A DNA stretch of 64,000 bases from an uncultured Nesterenkonia sp. (GTDB lineage: Bacteria; Actinomycetota; Actinomycetes; Actinomycetales; Micrococcaceae), in assembly GCA_946222885.1 (NCBI GenBank), contig CAMIAK010000006.1, positions 79,180 through 143,179 of the forward strand, written 5' to 3'. The notes under the pieces are model-generated. The model was not told the origin of the DNA. It made no database searches and saw only the letters and a program-made list of their open reading frames with translations. The stretch's first letter is position 1, and each line of letters begins with the position of its first letter. The position numbers and the translations under genes are program-made. This document shows, piece after piece, positions 56,146-63,688 of the stretch.

Positions 56146-57036
56146 ATGGAGATTCGTCATCTGGAGCTGCTGCGCGAGCTGCGGGACCGGGGCAGCCTGG
56201 CCGCCGTCGCACGGGCGACCCACCGGACGCCGTCGGCGCTGTCCCAGCAGCTGCGCACTGCGGAGCGGGAACTCGGCGTGCAGCTGGTGGAGCCGGTGTC
56301 GCGCGGCATCCGGCTCACCTCAGCGGGAGAGCTCCTTGCGGAGGGCGCCTCAGACATCATGGAGCGGCTCGCGGCCCTGCGCGCAGAGCTGGATGCGAGC
56401 ACCGGGGAGCCGCGCGGGACGGTGAGCGTGATGACTCTGAGCAGCGCCGCCGAGCCGCTGCTTCCCGGGCTGGTGCAGCAGATGAGCGGGACCGCGATCA
56501 CTCTGGAGCTCAGCGACTTCCTCTCGATGGACGTGTTCGCACCGCGGACCAGCGACGCCGACGTCGTCATCGGCCACACCACCACGGGGCCGCCCGCTGA
56601 CGTCCAGGGGCTGAACGTCACGCTGCTGGCCCAGGAGCCGCTGGACGTCGCGGTGCCGCCGGGTCATCCGTTGGCGGGCCGCGACGAGCTGACCCCGGAG
56701 GACGTGGCGGCCCATCCCTGGGTGGGAGCGCCGGAGGGGTACCCGTTCGACGCCGTCCCCGCGGCCGTGGAGCAGGCCACCGGCCGGCCGGTGGACCGCC
56801 GGTTCCGCCTGCGGGACAACAGGACGGTGGAGGTGCTGGTCGCCGAGGGCGCCGGGCTGGGCGTGCTGCCCCGGTTCTCCGCGCGGATCCGTCCCGAGGT
56901 GCGGCTCATCCCACTGACCGGGGTGCGCGCGGAACGGGCCATCCTGGCGCTCAGCCGGGCCGAGCGGTACGTACGCCAGGCGGTCCAGACCGTCACTGAG
57001 GCGCTGAGGCGTGAGGGTGAGCGCCTGCAGGGCTGA
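56146..57036 (+). CDS. LysR-family regulator
   Basis: 296 residues. The N-terminal winged helix (MEIRHLELLRELRDRGSLAAVARATHRTPSALSQQLRTAE, given in part) is followed by a periplasmic-binding-protein-like effector domain. TAGGAT lies seven bases before the ATG (leaderless). It presumably controls the divergent EamA transporter. It ends 27 bases before the erm leader ORF. Confidence 0.92.
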   Translation: MEIRHLELLRELRDRGSLAAVARATHRTPSALSQQLRTAERELGVQLVEPVSRGIRLTSAGELLAEGASDIMERLAALRAELDASTGEPRGTVSVMTLSSAAEPLLPGLVQQMSGTAITLELSDFLSMDVFAPRTSDADVVIGHTTTGPPADVQGLNVTLLAQEPLDVAVPPGHPLAGRDELTPEDVAAHPWVGAPEGYPFDAVPAAVEQATGRPVDRRFRLRDNRTVEVLVAEGAGLGVLPRFSARIRPEVRLIPLTGVRAERAILALSRAERYVRQAVQTVTEALRREGERLQG

Positions 57037-57050
57037 ATATGAGCATCGGG

Positions 57051-57056
57051 TAGACT
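57051..57056 (+). promoter_or_regulatory. -10 box of the erm leader transcript
   Basis: TAGACT, followed after seven bases by the ATG of a 14-codon ORF. No good -35 element is visible. The spacing predicts transcription starting at or one base before the ATG. Confidence 0.55.
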
Positions 57057-57063
57057 GCTATGC

Positions 57064-57108
57064 ATGGGTCAAGCAATCATCTGCGCTGTGGCGCGCCCCT
57101 GGGCGTAA
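57064..57108 (+). CDS. erm leader peptide, candidate macrolide-sensing ORF
   Basis: Encodes MGQAIICAVARPWA. Its position before an erm gene, its size, the hydrophobic run AIICAV followed by Arg, and the hairpins downstream match leader peptides that stall ribosomes in the presence of macrolides (compare IFVI in ErmCL and IAVV in ErmAL). The exact sequence does not match a leader I know. It appears leaderless, which would be unusual for an erm attenuator. Confidence 0.6.
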   Translation: MGQAIICAVARPWA

Positions 57109-57111
57109 CGC

Positions 57112-57251
57112 CGCGGCGAACTCACTGATTCTCAGCGCTTCGCCGCGCCAGCTTCTCTGAACAGCTGGGCGGCACAGTACCCATACCCAAAACTCCCCTG
57201 ATCTGACCAGGGTGAGCTGTGTCTGCCCAGGAAGCATCCGCCTTCCTGGAG
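57112..57251 (+). promoter_or_regulatory. erm attenuator region
   Basis: Three consecutive hairpins: CGCGGCGAA/TTCGCCGCG (57112-57120, 57139-57147); CCAGCT/AGCTGG (57148-57153, 57163-57168); CCAGGAAG/CTTCCTGG (57227-57234, 57242-57249), the last burying the GGAG at 57248-57251 used by erm. CTGGGC at 57166-57171 can instead pair with GCCCAG at 57225-57230, with CACAG/CTGTG extending the helix, so alternative folds exist. Confidence 0.65.
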
Positions 57252-57258
57252 ATGAACC

Positions 57259-58089
57259 TTGCACACCTTCTCTGACGGCCGTCACGAGCACGGCCAGAAC
57301 TTTCTGACTGACCCCCGCACCATCGCCCGCTTCACTGAGCTCGTGGCCCAGACCTCGGGTCCCATCCTGGAGGTCGGGCCCGGCCGTGGCGCCCTCACCC
57401 TACCCATGGAGAAGCTGGGCCGTCCGATCACCGCCGTGGAGATCCACCCGAAGATGGCGAAGCAGGTGGCTGCCCGGACCGGCAGGAGAACTACGGTGGT
57501 GACCGGGGACTTCCTGGATCATCCGCTGCCGCGGGAGCCGCACGTCGTCGTCGGGAACCTGCCGTTCCACGTGACGACGGCGATCCTGCGGAAACTTCTC
57601 CACAGTCCGCATTGGACGGAGGCCGTCCTGATCACCCAGTGGGAGGTAGCGCGGCGCCGTGCCGGTGTGGGTGGGGCGACGATGATGACCGCCCATTGGG
57701 CGCCGTTCTATGAGTTCGGGCTGGCAGGGAGGGTTCCCGCCCGGGCGTATACGCCGGCCCCGAGCGTGGACGCAGGGATCCTGACGATCACCCGCCGGAG
57801 TTCTCCGCTGCTGCCGTGGCGGCAGCGCAAGCAGTACGCGGCGTTCGTCCACCGCGTCTTCACGGGGCCCGGACGGGGCGTGGGCCAGGTGCTGCAGCGG
57901 ACCACGGGCGTCACCCGCCGGCAGGCGGGCCAGTGGCTCGGGGAGCTGGGTGTTCGCGCGAGTGCCTTGCCGAAGGATCTCACCGCGGAGCAGTGGGCGG
58001 GTCTCTACGAGCGCGCCCCGCAGGCCCGTCGAGGCGCCGGAAAGACGGAGCGCGCAGGTCCCCGGCGGAGCAGCCCGCGCCGGCGTTGA
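57259..58089 (+). CDS. erm: 23S rRNA (adenine-N6)-methyltransferase, Erm family
   Basis: 276 residues. GQNFLTD at residues 13-19, SAM-binding EVGPGRGALT, VEIHPKM, GDFL and the catalytic NLPFHV motif are all present; the late RAYTPAPSVDAGIL block is typical. It dimethylates A2058, giving resistance to macrolides, lincosamides and streptogramin B. The C-terminal 40 residues are basic and Pro/Arg-rich, as in actinobacterial Erm proteins. The start is the TTG at 57259: GGAG is seven bases upstream. An out-of-frame ATG at 57252 would read only seven codons. Confidence 0.9.
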   Translation: MHTFSDGRHEHGQNFLTDPRTIARFTELVAQTSGPILEVGPGRGALTLPMEKLGRPITAVEIHPKMAKQVAARTGRRTTVVTGDFLDHPLPREPHVVVGNLPFHVTTAILRKLLHSPHWTEAVLITQWEVARRRAGVGGATMMTAHWAPFYEFGLAGRVPARAYTPAPSVDAGILTITRRSSPLLPWRQRKQYAAFVHRVFTGPGRGVGQVLQRTTGVTRRQAGQWLGELGVRASALPKDLTAEQWAGLYERAPQARRGAGKTERAGPRRSSPRRR

Positions 58090-58111
58090 TGAGAAGCTCG
58101 GCGGTGCCGCG

Positions 58112-58750
58112 TCAGGCACGGCCGTTCTGGCCTTCGTCCCGCGGCAGGGGTGCGTTCAGGAGGCGGTCGAGATACCCGATGCTGCGCCGGGTCCGGTGCA
58201 GGATGAGGAGACCCGCGATGAGAAGGCCCGGCGTCGTTCCGAGCATCATGTCGGTCATGGTGTCGAAGTTGTGATCCTGTGCGCTGGTGCCCAGGGCCAG
58301 ATCCCAGAAGAACTCGGCGACCTCCCAGAAGAGGGCCACGGAGGCCTTCACGGCGATGAGGATGACCGCTTCCATCCAGGGCGGCAGCCTCAGGCCGTAC
58401 CGGCGCAGCGCCACTCCGAGGGCGAAGACGATGCCGAAGGAGATGAAGAACCCGGAATAGAAGTGCACCCACTTATCCCAGGGGTCCCACAGGTGGTAGA
58501 GCCGCAGGTGCTCTCCGATATAGGGCCCTGCCAGGAGCAGGACCGCGTACTGAGTTTGGATGCTCCCCGGGATATGCACCCGGGCCCACTTCTCTGCGAT
58601 GAGGGGCGGCAGGGTGGCGGGCAGGACCAGGAGCGGCACGAGAAGATCTCCCGGCTCTCCCTGGACGAGGGCGATCACTGCCGAGACCACCATGAGGAGT
58701 GCGGTCAGGATCATCGGGATATGGCGTGCAGTGCTGAGTCCGTGTCGCAT
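58112..58750 (-). CDS. YjdF/DUF2238-like membrane protein
   Basis: 212 residues, about six helices. YHLWDPWDKWVHFYSGFFISFG and FWEVAEFFWD with DTMTDMMLGTTPGLL are the conserved loops of the YjdF family of inner-membrane proteins with unknown role. The ATG at 58750 has AGAAGG close upstream; a TTG at 58768 is in frame. It converges on erm with 22 bases between stops. Confidence 0.75.
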   Translation of the reverse strand: MRHGLSTARHIPMILTALLMVVSAVIALVQGEPGDLLVPLLVLPATLPPLIAEKWARVHIPGSIQTQYAVLLLAGPYIGEHLRLYHLWDPWDKWVHFYSGFFISFGIVFALGVALRRYGLRLPPWMEAVILIAVKASVALFWEVAEFFWDLALGTSAQDHNFDTMTDMMLGTTPGLLIAGLLILHRTRRSIGYLDRLLNAPLPRDEGQNGRA

Positions 58751-58826
58751 TGCCTTCTGACAGTACAAGACCCGGATCCGCGCGTCACGGAGCGGCAGGG
58801 GGCAGACGGAACCTGTCCTTGCGCTT

Positions 58827-59426
58827 CTATGAGGTGGCGAACAGGCGGTCCAAGTGGGTGTCGATGGACCTCAGTGCTGCGTCCGTGTCGATGACGCCGA
58901 GTTCGAGCAATGGTGTGAAGCCGCTCAGGGCCAGGAGAAGATCTGTCTCCACGATCGGGTCACGGCCGCCGTCGATGTGTCCCTCGGCGATCGCCTCACG
59001 GATGAGATGCTCGACCATCGCGCGGCCGTCGCGCAGGCCGGTGCGGGCCTGATCCCGCAGCTTCTCGTCATGAAGCGCTTCGAGCACATAGGCGGCGCTC
59101 ATCCGGCTGGTCACGCGGCTGTCAGGGTGCAGCGGGAGCATCTCGGTCAGAACCACGCGCAGGACCTCCCGGGGGTGCCGCGCTGAGCCGGCCGTCTCGA
59201 GGCGAGCTTGGATGCGTGAGGATGTCTGCGCAGAGGCATGGTCCATGGCGAAGATCAGCATCGCGGTGCGGGATGAGAAGTAATGCTGCACCTGTCCGAG
59301 GGAGACCCCTGCCTCACGGGCGACCTCGCGCATCGTCGCTTTGGCCCAGCCGTGCTGATCGACTACCCGCCAGAGTGCGCGTGCGATGAGCTTCTGCCGT
59401 TCCCCGTGGTCCACCTGCTTCGGCAT
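58827..59426 (-). CDS. TetR-family regulator
   Basis: 199 residues. The N-terminal HTH covers about 10-55 (ALWRVVDQHGWAKATMREVAREAG, VSLGQVQHYFSSRTAML). The C-terminal ligand domain ends near LSGFTPLLELGVIDTDAA and resembles BetI-type regulators. The ATG at 59426 with GGAGGG upstream is chosen; the open frame continuing upstream runs through the promoter. It is divergent from the DUF1992 gene. Confidence 0.88.
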   Translation of the reverse strand: MPKQVDHGERQKLIARALWRVVDQHGWAKATMREVAREAGVSLGQVQHYFSSRTAMLIFAMDHASAQTSSRIQARLETAGSARHPREVLRVVLTEMLPLHPDSRVTSRMSAAYVLEALHDEKLRDQARTGLRDGRAMVEHLIREAIAEGHIDGGRDPIVETDLLLALSGFTPLLELGVIDTDAALRSIDTHLDRLFATS

Positions 59427-59446
59427 CCTGCCCTCCTCTGTTTTCC

Positions 59447-59471
59447 ATACACGTGACATAATACATATGAC
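59447..59471. promoter_or_regulatory. Direct-repeat operator between TetR and DUF1992 genes
   Basis: ATACA-CG-TGAC (59447-59457) and ATACA-TA-TGAC (59461-59471) are direct repeats with a 14-base period in the AT-rich centre of the divergent promoter region. TATTAT on the minus strand (59463-59458) could be the tetR -10 box. Likely TetR binding sites. Confidence 0.45.
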
Positions 59472-59492
59472 TTGAAAAGAGGAGGAAGCATC

Positions 59493-60035
59493 ATGGACCG
59501 CTGGAAGCCGCCTGCCAGGTTCTGCGAACCTGCCGCCTTCGCCGTCGACATCGAGGTGACGATAGCGCTGATGGCCGACTATCAGATCCGTCAGGCGACT
59601 GGACGCGGCGAGTTCGATGACCTTCCGGGCAGCGGGCAGCCGCTTGAGCTTTCGGATCACTATGATCCCGACTGGTGGTTCAAGAGCTTGGTCAAACGCG
59701 AGAAGCTCGCGATCCTGCCGCTCTCTGTGCAGCTGCGCAGGGAGGACGCAGAACTGGACGACAAGCTTGACCAGCTGCTGGACGAAGCGGCGGTCCGCCA
59801 GGCGGTGGAGACATTCAACGATAGTGTGATCCGCGCCCGTTATCAGCCGCCGGAGGGTCCTCCGCTGCTCACCATGCCCCGCGACGTCGAAGAGACTGTA
59901 GAGGCGTGGGCGTCCCGGAGGGAGGAGTGCAGGAGGCGGGCCCGGGCAGAGATGAGGGAGAAGGAGGAGCAGGCCGCGAAGAGCTCACGATCATCGCGCC
60001 TTCGTCGATGGCTCGCCAAAGGGACAGCGCGCTGA
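59493..60035 (+). CDS. DUF1992 (DnaJ-homologue) domain protein
   Basis: 180 residues. The DUF1992 core is IRQATGRGEFDDLPGSGQPLEL followed by a Trp-Trp-Phe and a helical region of about 70 residues; a charged coiled-coil tail (about 130-170) ends in Arg/Lys. Function unknown; relatives include eukaryotic DNAJC28. GGAGGAAG precedes the ATG. Probably controlled by the divergent TetR protein. Confidence 0.85.
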   Translation: MDRWKPPARFCEPAAFAVDIEVTIALMADYQIRQATGRGEFDDLPGSGQPLELSDHYDPDWWFKSLVKREKLAILPLSVQLRREDAELDDKLDQLLDEAAVRQAVETFNDSVIRARYQPPEGPPLLTMPRDVEETVEAWASRREECRRRARAEMREKEEQAAKSSRSSRLRRWLAKGTAR

Positions 60036-60083
60036 GCACACCACGTGGCACTGTGCGAGCCGTGGGCCCGTTAGTCTGTGCCC

Positions 60084-60686
60084 ATGGGCGGTCTCGTTCG
60101 CTCGGCATACGGGAAGCGCGCGGAGGAATACGCGGAAGTGCTGGGAAGCTTGGAAGCTGTCGCAGCAGAGGATCAGAGCCTCGTCACACGATGGGCCCAA
60201 ACACTGAGCGGGCCGGTGATCGACGCCGGCTGCGGACCGGGGCACTGGACCAAGCTGCTGCACGACTGCGGCGTCGACGTTCATGGGATTGACCTGGTTC
60301 CCGAGTTCATCACAGCCGCGGGACGACGATTTCCTGGGGTGTCCTTCGGCCTCGGAGACCTCGCAGCCCTTCCTGTGCAGGACGCCGGCCTCGGCGGGGT
60401 CCTCTCCTGGTACTCCATCATCCATGCCCAACCGGAAGTGGTGCCTGCGGTGGCGGCTGAGCTGCACCGGGTGCTCCGCCCCGGAGGCTCGCTGCTGCTG
60501 GGCTTCTTCCGCGGAGAGGTCGTCGCGCCGTTTGACCACGCGGTGACGGCGGCGTACTGCTGGCCGGCCGAAGCGATGGGCGCCATCCTGATAGAGGCAG
60601 GCTTCAGCGTCCGGGAGACGCACGCACGAGAGGATGCAGGTGCTCGTCCGCATGCCGCGATTTGGGCGATGAAGCCCTCAGTCTGA
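60084..60686 (+). CDS. Class I SAM-dependent methyltransferase
   Basis: 200 residues. SAM motif I is DAGCGPGHWT, motif II GIDLVPEFI, then GDLAALPVQDAGLGGVLSWYS and the post-motif VLRPGGSLLLGFF. The methyl acceptor is unknown. TAGTCT is seven bases before the ATG at 60084 (leaderless). A GTG two codons earlier overlaps that spacer. Confidence 0.88.
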   Translation: MGGLVRSAYGKRAEEYAEVLGSLEAVAAEDQSLVTRWAQTLSGPVIDAGCGPGHWTKLLHDCGVDVHGIDLVPEFITAAGRRFPGVSFGLGDLAALPVQDAGLGGVLSWYSIIHAQPEVVPAVAAELHRVLRPGGSLLLGFFRGEVVAPFDHAVTAAYCWPAEAMGAILIEAGFSVRETHAREDAGARPHAAIWAMKPSV

Positions 60687-60769
60687 GGTGGCAGGCCAGG
60701 GCTGGTCGGGGACGCAGCAGAAAAGGTGGGCGCGGGGTGTACCGGAACATCCCCTCAAGTAGCCAAAGC

Positions 60770-61720
60770 TCACCCATGCTCTGTCTCCCCTGTCTCACAC
60801 GTTTCCGTGGGGCTCCACCCATGGCCAGGTCGCCATATCTGCCCCGTGTGCTCGGCAGCTGTGGAAAGGGCGGGCTCGATGAGCCGGCGCACGCATGCGA
60901 CGGCGTCTTCAACATCTGTGATCTCGCTGCACGCGGGGGTTTCGCGCGCCAGCTTGGAAAAGCGCACTCCCCATGTGTCCGGCACGCGGAACGTCGTCAC
61001 GGGTGACTCGCCTCGGATGACTCGTTCAGTCTCCAGCGCCAGCCTCAGCTCATCCAGGTGCACCTCTTGAGTCTGCGAGATGACGAGCAGGTCGACGAGG
61101 TCCTTCTCCCGGGTGGATGCGCGACCGCTGCTGTAGTGCTGAAGCGTGGCCCACACTTTGTCTGCGATCTGGTCTGCCACGGGAAACAGCCGGTAAGGAT
61201 GGGAAGGCAGCTCTTTCGGCAGGTTCAGCCTGTTGCGGGGGTGGCTGATGTCCACGGTGCCCACCGGCGCCTGCTCTACGGCCAGGTCCACCTTCACATC
61301 CCCGATCCACCGGCCGTTATCCGCGTCAGAGCAGGCGAAGGTCACCTGCCGCGCTTGAACGTTCGGCTGGTTCTCTCCCCCGCCTGTGGGTTGGGAAGAT
61401 TTGAAGTGGAACTCCACGTGGTCTCCGAGGTCCCGCTGAGCCACCTCGATGAGAGCTTCCTGCGCTTCGTCGAGCTCTTTCTCTGTGGTGACCAGGTCTA
61501 CGTCCTTGGTTGCCCGCGAGTCAGGAACACGCGCGAGAAGACCGGTCCCACCCTTCAGCAGCCATTCACTGCGCTCCTGGTCTGCGAAGACCCGGCAGAG
61601 GAACCGGTCGAAGACAGCGAAGCGCAGATGCGCATCCGCCGTTGCCCGCTGATCGTTCCTGGCGACCGCCTTGTAGGCGGCCGAGAACGCCTTCCAGCTG
61701 CCGTACTGCTCACCGGCCAA
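60770..61720 (-). CDS. abiEii: AbiEii/AbiGii-family nucleotidyltransferase toxin
   Basis: 316 residues. LKGGTGLLARVPDSRATKDVDLV carries the nucleotidyltransferase core (GG then T-x-D-x-D) of AbiEii toxins; DVKVDLAVEQAPVG is a further strand and IADKVWATLQHYSSGRASTREKDLVDLLVI matches the R-x-K-D-x-x-D block. AbiE toxins arrest growth and give phage resistance. The start is a TTG with AGGAG six bases upstream, overlapping the antitoxin gene by 11 bases. Confidence 0.9.
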   Translation of the reverse strand: MAGEQYGSWKAFSAAYKAVARNDQRATADAHLRFAVFDRFLCRVFADQERSEWLLKGGTGLLARVPDSRATKDVDLVTTEKELDEAQEALIEVAQRDLGDHVEFHFKSSQPTGGGENQPNVQARQVTFACSDADNGRWIGDVKVDLAVEQAPVGTVDISHPRNRLNLPKELPSHPYRLFPVADQIADKVWATLQHYSSGRASTREKDLVDLLVISQTQEVHLDELRLALETERVIRGESPVTTFRVPDTWGVRFSKLARETPACSEITDVEDAVACVRRLIEPALSTAAEHTGQIWRPGHGWSPTETCETGETEHG

Positions 61721-62351
61721 TCGAAACTCCTGCTATGTCGTAGAGATACTCCCGCATGTCCGCGCCGGAGGCTTGCTGATTTCGCCGGGCCAGAGGATCG
61801 AGATAGTGGGCAAGCTTCGCTTCCGAGGAGATCAGTCCGGACCGGTGTGCATCGCCCACGACGTCTCCCACCAGGGAAAGGTCCTGGTTGCCCTCCACCA
61901 GGTCTGCGATCATGCGCTCTACCCTCATCACCGGCAGGCCATCGATTCTGCTCACATCCTTTCGAGAGAGTTCCCGAGTGCGCAGCCGCACATTCTGGAG
62001 TCGCGTGCCCCGTCGGCGCGGGACCACGAAGTCGTACTTGTCGGTGTAGAAATCACCCACTCCGTGCAGCCCTGCCGCGGTGGTACCGGCAGCAACCACA
62101 TCGGCAACACCGGCACTCGTCTTCTTGTATCCGCCCAGTGCCAGCCAGTAGGCCCGCAGCAGATCACCCTCAGTGGGGGGCGCGCCCGCCATCCGGTAGA
62201 CCCCCTGAACTGGTCGTTCGAGGGCCCCTGACCTGACAAGCCGTGACAGCTGATGCGGACTGACCCCGATCTCAGCAGCCTGAGAGGAGGTAAACATGCC
62301 CCACCAGTCCTCCGCCACTTCGCCCAGACGGGCGAACACCTCCGCAGTCAT
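61710..62351 (-). CDS. abiEi: AbiEi-family antitoxin / autorepressor
   Basis: 213 residues. The winged helix (MFTSSQAAEIGVSPHQLSRLVRSGALERPVQGVYRMAG in part) is followed by the AbiEi_3-type C-terminal domain (YDFVVPRRRGTRL, LPVMRVERMIADLVEG). The family neutralises AbiEii without direct contact and represses its own operon. A TATAAT box lies eight bases before the ATG, inside a 35-bp double dyad. Confidence 0.92.
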   Translation of the reverse strand: MTAEVFARLGEVAEDWWGMFTSSQAAEIGVSPHQLSRLVRSGALERPVQGVYRMAGAPPTEGDLLRAYWLALGGYKKTSAGVADVVAAGTTAAGLHGVGDFYTDKYDFVVPRRRGTRLQNVRLRTRELSRKDVSRIDGLPVMRVERMIADLVEGNQDLSLVGDVVGDAHRSGLISSEAKLAHYLDPLARRNQQASGADMREYLYDIAGVSIGR

Positions 62352-62352
62352 G

Positions 62353-62387
62353 ACAACGATTATAGCGAATATCGCTAAAAACGTTGT
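62353..62387 (-). promoter_or_regulatory. abiE promoter and autoregulatory operator
   Basis: ACAACG-N4-TAGCGA-N3-TCGCTA-N4-CGTTGT, every arm perfectly symmetrical over 35 bp. The minus-strand -10 box TATAAT (62364-62359) lies inside it, and the abiEi ATG begins eight bases after that box. This is a textbook position for repression by AbiEi. The remaining bases to 62500 show no other feature. Confidence 0.8.
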
Positions 62388-62500
62388 ATAAAAATAAGCC
62401 TGGGGGTCGGCCGGGGTCTGGCTGACCGATATCACCTAGCGCCACGCTACTGAGGGAACGCTGTGCCTGGGCGCGATCAAGGGCGTCTGTTCACGATGTC

Positions 62501-63688
62501 TCAGTCAACTGGCAGCACATCAGATCCGAGGAGGTCTTTGAAGCAACGGAAGGCGATCTGGTCTCGCCCAAGACGCCTCTGCGCGTCACGAACAAATGAG
62601 GTGAAGCTGCGCTCGCCCACGACGGCGTCGGCGTAACCTGCGGCTTGAACGAAGTAGAAGATGTCAGCCAGGTCATTCATCTGCCATTTGGCCCCGCTCA
62701 TTAGCTTCAGGCGGATCACCTCACAAGCGAGCCCGAAGGCAGGCATGAGTGCATAATCTTTGAACGCTGAGCGGCAGAGCCATTCGGCAGCATCCCTTGA
62801 GTCGTGACCAATCTCTTCAGCAACAGCACGGACTTCCTCACGCGCGTCCATGAATGCCCCGAACAGCGCACCTTTGGAGCGATTCTCCTTGGGGGCCCCG
62901 CCATCTTCCAGAGCGGAAGAGAGTTGGTTCCAGTGGTTGCGCCAGCCTTCACGGTCAACGCGTGGCATTGGATCCTCTGAGAGGAGCGTATCGACGGCAA
63001 CATTGACACTGACCATGGCATCCATCATCTGCACGAGGTCGGGGTTCTGGCCCAGGATGCCGTCTATCTCTACGGGAGGTTGATGCAGGCCACCGATAGC
63101 AACTGGCGACAAGGTCCATGGAGCTGGAAAAGCCGATTCGGCCTCTTCTTCAGAGTGTCTGTGGAGGACTCGGGAAATTTCCTCTCGACGCATATCCAAG
63201 GGGTTGACCATCTGCCATCCTCGACTGAACTCCAGAATGAACTCTCCCAAACGGAGCCGTGCCTCCTGCTTGGTCCAGTGCGACGTCTCGTTGAGCGTGG
63301 CACCGGAGAATGGCAGAACGAGCTTGTTCTCCTGAACGAGCTCTATGAGGCGAGCACCGGCCTCATCCTCGTCAACGTCGCCTGTGGATGCCCCTGCGCG
63401 GATCTCAGCGAGTCGCGACCACGCGTTCTGGTCCAGGTACACCACTTTTCGCCCGCGCAGAGGTGCCTCACCGACATCATTCGGGAGCTCAAAGGCGATC
63501 TCCTTCCCTGAATGCAGGCGCACCAGATAAAACGGGAGAGCAGGAAAGAACCGGGCTCCGGCAATCGCGGACGTTGCCGGCCCTTCGAACGGAAGTTCTG
63601 CCTCCATGTCATCTGACCGCACCAGCAACGCGCGGCCGGCCCTGTAGTCCATGTCGATGTAGACCAGCGTGGGATTCTGCTCTGCCAT
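62501..63688 (-). CDS. PIN-like domain protein, possible toxin or nuclease
   Basis: 395 residues, no export signal. The segment KVVYLDQNAWSRLAEIRAG (about 80-98) has the YLDxNxW pattern with an acidic residue typical of PIN-like nuclease starts, and NDLADIFYFVQAAGYADAVVGERSF near residue 350 resembles the closing PIN acidic cluster. The intervening 250 residues are helical. TAGCAT lies eight bases before the ATG (leaderless). Next to an AbiE operon, a defence or toxin role is plausible. GC content is lower than average. I do not recognise the exact family. Confidence 0.6.
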   Translation of the reverse strand: MAEQNPTLVYIDMDYRAGRALLVRSDDMEAELPFEGPATSAIAGARFFPALPFYLVRLHSGKEIAFELPNDVGEAPLRGRKVVYLDQNAWSRLAEIRAGASTGDVDEDEAGARLIELVQENKLVLPFSGATLNETSHWTKQEARLRLGEFILEFSRGWQMVNPLDMRREEISRVLHRHSEEEAESAFPAPWTLSPVAIGGLHQPPVEIDGILGQNPDLVQMMDAMVSVNVAVDTLLSEDPMPRVDREGWRNHWNQLSSALEDGGAPKENRSKGALFGAFMDAREEVRAVAEEIGHDSRDAAEWLCRSAFKDYALMPAFGLACEVIRLKLMSGAKWQMNDLADIFYFVQAAGYADAVVGERSFTSFVRDAQRRLGRDQIAFRCFKDLLGSDVLPVD

